From Amyloporia xantha (taxonomy: Eukaryota; Basidiomycota; Agaricomycetes; Polyporales; Adustoporiaceae): a stretch of 64,000 bases of DNA. Every line of letters starts with the position of its first letter. The stretch's first letter is position 1. Below the pieces are notes generated by a model. The model did no database searches. It saw nothing but the letters and a program-made list of their open reading frames with translations, and was not told the origin of the DNA. A program made the position numbers and the translations under genes. The stretch covers positions 1,240,001 through 1,304,000 of the forward strand of contig JAYKKR010000006.1 in assembly GCA_036971615.1 (NCBI GenBank), given 5' to 3'. Below, in pieces: positions 60,205-64,000 of the stretch.

Positions 60205-61080
60205 TCACCAGATTTTGGCCACGCCCTCATCATCTCCATCCAGCACTGCTTTTCGCAGGATGGCGGCCTTTTTCCATATGTCTTCCCCACCCTTCATAGA
60301 GTCCTCCCACTCTGTTCTAATCCCATCCTTGCTGTGCGAACCTGGGACAATGTAAAGACTTTGATGTATATTGATCCCTGTGTGGACGCGGGACGTCCAG
60401 AACGCCGGATCGTCGCGCGGGGAGAGGACCAACGCGACCATGCGCAATTCCTGATCGTAATGATTCACGAGAGCCATGACGCACGCCATCTGGTCTACGA
60501 CGTTTCTCGTGTCGAGTGATACTGCGAGATGGTCGAGCGCGACCATCTGCGAGACCAGCATCAGGTCGGCCATGGAGATGTCATCGATGAGTCGTACATG
60601 GGTAATTTTGGAGCACAGCGTTGGCTGCCGCCAGCGGCGCACCAAATTTGAGCCAAAGAGAGTAAGAGTGACACAAGAGGGTGCGTATTGGCGGTGGGAC
60701 TGCTCCATATCTGCTTGGAAGAAATCGAAACAGGCGTCCAGAAACTGATGGGAGATGGCCATATTGGAAACGGTCGACCATAGCCAGGCCGTCTGGCGAG
60801 AGATAAGCGCGGACGTCGACGGGGGAGGTGTATCGTCGACCCAAACGTTGCAGACATAGTGCTTGAGATGGTCGGGCATCTCTGCGAGGAGGCGTACGTC
60901 TGCTACAGGGCACAGATGGGTATAGAGGACGGGGAGCGCCATGTCGCGTGTCCACCCGCAGACATGTGAGAGGGCGCGGGCAATTTGGCGATCTTCTATC
61001 CCTTCTTCCACGATCTGAAGAACGAGCTCCATGGGCAGACGGCCCCAGATGGCGTTGGGATCAAGGGTGCTGGAGTCCAT
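60205..61080 (-). CDS. F-box-like domain protein, single exon
   Basis: 291 residues without an intron. The N-terminus, WGRLPMELVLQIVEEGIEDR followed by ALSHVCGWTRDMALPVLYTH, fits the short fungal F-box-like pattern (Leu-Pro, Glu-Leu, Ile, then a Cys/Trp helix) seen in the large, rapidly changing F-box-like families of mushrooms. The rest resembles their usual leucine-rich, beta/alpha C-terminal part (KITHVRLIDDISMADLMLV, MVALDHLAVSLD) but has no clear repeat. If a true F-box, it would dock a Skp1-Cullin1 ubiquitin ligase; binding residues cannot be confirmed by eye. The start is the only ATG near the N-terminus and lies 17 residues before the LP motif. Confidence 0.7.
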   Translation of the reverse strand: MDSSTLDPNAIWGRLPMELVLQIVEEGIEDRQIARALSHVCGWTRDMALPVLYTHLCPVADVRLLAEMPDHLKHYVCNVWVDDTPPPSTSALISRQTAWLWSTVSNMAISHQFLDACFDFFQADMEQSHRQYAPSCVTLTLFGSNLVRRWRQPTLCSKITHVRLIDDISMADLMLVSQMVALDHLAVSLDTRNVVDQMACVMALVNHYDQELRMVALVLSPRDDPAFWTSRVHTGINIHQSLYIVPGSHSKDGIRTEWEDSMKGGEDIWKKAAILRKAVLDGDDEGVAKIW

Positions 61081-62510
61081 GCCACTGACTTCCTATGGCA
61101 GATGTATTGAGCTAATCAAACGTATCAATCTACGCAGCGATCGAGGCGCCACATACTATGTCTGCCCTCATCTACGAAATGAATAGCAACGACCCCGTTC
61201 CAATGGTTTACGGGGAGCGCTTGGACTTGCTCACAGAAGTGTATAATAAATACTTCCAGAGAAAGCTGCCCTATTGATATAAGTCAATCCAGAAACTGCA
61301 CATAGACCGTCTCTGAGCTGGCTCACCCAGGATCGCTTCAATTGCCGTATGTCCTGGGAATTCAGGGTAGGTCCACGAATAAGAAGAGCTGATGCCAGTT
61401 AAGTTAGCTTGCTGGGTAGTAGAAATTCTAGACCGAGGTGCAGGCTCGCCTGGGACTTGAGTCACGCGTGGCTTGATAACTAATATCAGAGATACGTTTA
61501 TGGTCGTAGGTCCCCCTAATCAATTGAGCGCCGATCGATCAATGTGCGCCCCGATCAATATATCAACCTATCCCGCCACGCATCCAAATTGGACAGCTCG
61601 TCTCATGTCCAATGGAACTACATAAACATGATAAATGGCTCTAATAAAATTGTTTTTGAAATATATTGGCGGCGGTCTGACTAAGCGATCTTGTGCCGGC
61701 CGATCCTGTCAGAAACATCTAAATCGAGCAGAACTCCCTCTATGGGTCTGTCTTTGTGAGTTATCGGTAGTGATAATAATAGCACTGTGTTGCGCTGACT
61801 CTTGCCACTGATTCGCTGCCGTTGACTTCTTCGTCTTGGCCTTCGGTAGTTAGCGCTCAGCTTGTACGCCGTGCTATAGTTTGGAATTTGTCAGTAATAC
61901 GAAGAGCAACTTCCATCAACCCTCGAACTTACCGAAACAAGGTATTGTCCCACCGATTCATTGACCCGCTCTCACACCAGGTAAGCATACCTGTCCAGAA
62001 GTCGGTCTCATCTGTTTTACAGTGCCAGACTGAGCTAAAATGGCTTTACGTATTTATCCCAACATTAAGTCCTGGAGAGAAGGGTCAGATCTTCTAGGCC
62101 CGCATAGACAGGACCACAGAATTGTTTCCCAAAAATTTTACAAAGTTCGCCCGATGTGATTCCAGGAACGTAGTGGTAGTTAGACCGATTGCAAATTTGG
62201 CGGGCCCCGAAACCACGCAATGCACAAGGTAACCTGCTTAGAGACCAAAATCAGGGAAGAGAAGTGCTGCAGAGAAGGAATTCGAGATCCAGAAACCTGC
62301 CCTTCGAACCGATTGGACACGAAGATAATTGCAAAGGGTACACATACGGTCGAGAGCAGAAGAACGAGTGACCCCACTGCTTGAACAGCCATGCAGCAGC
62401 ACCAGCACATGTACGTACTAGGAGTGAGCGGCAATATGCTTCCATTAGAGTTAAGATAGCGAGATAATTGACGTAATATTCACATTCCGCACCCCGGATA
62501 GTCAATAATA
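61081..62510. other. 1.4 kb intergenic
   Basis: Between the F-box-like gene start and the mL45-like stop. A plus frame (61822-62097) and a minus frame (62434-62180) have no motifs. No repeats or RNA genes seen. Confidence 0.4.
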
Positions 62511-63684
62511 TTAGGCCCCTATGCTTTCGAACTGCCCTTCCAAACCCTCATAAAGACGATCTCGGACCGTCCACGGAGAGTCATACCACATCCGCTTCTG
62601 GAACACAACGTACTCCATGACAGGTTTGGGATCACTCTGTCCGTGTAGCAGCATACCCTTCTTCGAGTACACTTCTAGGCTCTGATGTGATTTGACATCA
62701 GAACAATCGGACCGCAAAAGGCATAACGGACACTCTCACCTGTGATGTGTCGAACTTGACGAGAGCTTGGACAAGTAACCGGCTACCACTCCCCGGCACT
62801 TCCTGGCCCATATGGGTTGGTACTGCACGAATACTGACAACCCGGCAAGGCGAGCGCTCTCCATGGAACTTCCAAACGAATACGCGGGATGGATCCTGGT
62901 TTCGTGCGAGTTTCAAATAGTGCGCTTGCATGTCCATTATGGACAGTTGCTTGATAGTCTTTTCATCCCGACTGAGCGAGTAAGAGACTGGAATTCAGAG
63001 ATCACAAAATAGGACATACTCGGCTACTGCTTGATTCAGCCGCTTGTAAGTATCGAGAGCTATTCTCCGCAAGGGAGCAACCCAAGCGTTGTCCTTGGTG
63101 GACTGTACTGCGAACAGCTGCGTTGACCAAGCTGACTTTACTTTAATGCCAGGGAAGCCCTTGTCCTGGGCCATTCTGCGCATACTACGGTCGAGCGTCA
63201 AGTGGGCGACCGAATAGAGGCCTGTTGCCAGATGACACTCACTGCACCACGTTTAGAAACCAATTGCGCATAGTTTTCGTGAAAGCGGATAAATGATCTG
63301 CCAGCGTCGCAGTCTTTTTGTGAGAAGTAAGGCTTGGTATGTGGAGATCTTAGGCCTTTGGCAGTCAGACAGATGACGACTAACGAGCGTGCCCGCAGAG
63401 GTGACAATGAGCTTACCCATAGTTGGAACAGGCTGTGCCCAGGGATCAACGGGCAACCTGTTGGACATCATTCTGATGACTTCATAGTCACGCAAAACTT
63501 CCTCCTTGTCCCTTTTCTGTGCGGCAGCCTGCTCAGATGGAGCACTTCTGGACTGCGTGGAGGCATAGCAGCGACGTGTAAGAATGAGACCAGACAGTAA
63601 AATGCGACTAGGACATTCAAGTTCACGAGCCCTTGCACCAAGTATCGCAAGGTCGACACATTTTCGCGAGTGCCTCAGGGACAT
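62511..63684 (-). CDS. Mitochondrial mL45/MBA1-like protein with Tim44-like domain
   Basis: Four exons, 63684-63261, 63221-63020, 62971-62740 and 62681-62511, 342 residues in frame. The N-terminus has Arg/Ser-rich presequence features (MSLRHSRKCVDL, ILTRRCYASTQSRS). Landmarks: VDPWAQPVPTMGKLIVTSAG, MAQDKGFPGIKVKSAW, PLRRIALDTYKRLNQAVADR and DEKTIKQLS, VWKFHGERSPCRVVSIRAVP, LVQALVKFDTSQSLEVYSKK, and VMEYVVFQKRMWYDSPW near the end. These correspond to the Tim44-like fold of mL45/Mba1, which anchors the mitoribosome to the inner membrane. A 40-nt first intron (63222-63260 side) is short but keeps frame and motif. Whether it is stably ribosomal (mL45) or a receptor (Mba1) cannot be told from sequence. 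Confidence 0.83.
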
Positions 63685-63858
63685 CCTGGCCAGCGTAGAC
63701 AGCAGGTCGCGTTAGCTGTGCGAGGAGAATATTGTCGACCAGCTCAATTCCGGAACATGCCGACGTGTTTGCGCACGTGCCTCCCGGATTTCCTTCGGGT
63801 TTGCCAGAAATTGCGTGTCGTGGACGGCAGCGCTCACAGCTTGTGTTCTTTGCTTTCA

Positions 63859-63885
63859 ACCACCACCACCACCACCACCACCACC
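63859..63885 (+). repeat. ACC trinucleotide repeat in divergent promoter
   Basis: Nine ACC units lie 26 bases before the CHCH-gene start and within the 227-base spacer shared with the mL45-like gene. Confidence 0.9.
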
Positions 63886-63911
63886 GTCTTCACGTTCACT
63901 TGCTCATCATA

Positions 63912-64000
63912 ATGCCTGTACGTTGACTCTCTCTCTGCCCTTCTTTCTGCACTAATGTTTCTTGAAAACAGCGTCAATCCCGCTCTTCTCGTCCCGCACC
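63912..64000 (+). CDS. Start of a CHCH-domain (Mix17/CHCHD2-10-like) gene, cut by window edge
   Basis: Exon 1 is only 6 coding bases (ATG CCT, 63912-63917), followed by a GTACG donor; exon 2 starts at 63972 after an AACAG acceptor and runs off the window. The reading MPRQSRSSRPA matches the Ser/Arg/Pro-rich N-terminus of fungal Mix17-type mitochondrial intermembrane-space proteins. The CHCH domain itself is beyond the edge, so the call is based on only eleven residues and context (divergent with another mitochondrial gene). Confidence 0.45.

Overview
The window is nuclear DNA of a filamentous basidiomycete, most likely an Agaricomycete mushroom or wood-decay fungus. The evidence is: genes split by many short introns (mostly 50-80 nt, GT..AG), no operons, one eukaryotic tRNA-Gly(GCC) with internal promoter boxes, and fungal families such as the DUF7918, DUF7729 and DUF1769 (UPF0590) proteins. 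I rebuilt the gene models by hand from splice sites, reading phase and family motifs. For every complete multi-exon model the summed exon length is a multiple of three, apart from the explicit exceptions discussed under findings.

Layout, left to right. 1-14.5 kb: the C-terminal part of a C2H2 transcription factor, exonuclease 1 (EXO1), a ring-cleaving intradiol dioxygenase with a one-base frameshift, an epoxide hydrolase, phosphopantothenate-cysteine ligase for coenzyme A synthesis, tRNA-Gly, and a DUF1769 protein. 15-33 kb: a DUF7729 membrane protein; two intact, divergently oriented DUF7918 genes; the PP1 catalytic subunit; a long PH-domain protein; and a third DUF7918 gene whose first exon is split by about 1.28 kb of inverted-repeat-bounded insertion DNA. 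33-46 kb: a membrane-anchored alpha/beta hydrolase, the SDH assembly factor SDHAF2, a DXD glycosyltransferase, the DEAD-box helicase DHH1 (two one-base frameshifts), mitochondrial methionyl-tRNA formyltransferase and an unrecognised 610-residue protein. 46-64 kb: three related zinc-finger genes with an unusual second finger, interspersed with mitochondrial ribosomal protein mL59; then an MGR3-like mitochondrial TPR protein, Sec62, an F-box-like protein, an mL45/MBA1-like Tim44-domain protein and the start of a CHCH-type protein.

Most genes are independent housekeeping units: DNA repair, mRNA decay, CoA synthesis, ER translocation and mitochondrial translation or assembly. Nuclear genes for mitochondrial proteins are frequent (SDHAF2, FMT1, mL59, MGR3-like, mL45-like, CHCH). 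The two most unusual sets are the DUF7918 paralogs, whose C-terminal tails look like SUMO-binding motifs, and the zinc-finger trio. Stretches of 1-2 kb between genes are mostly featureless to the eye; several hold degraded, coding-like fragments that I could not assign.
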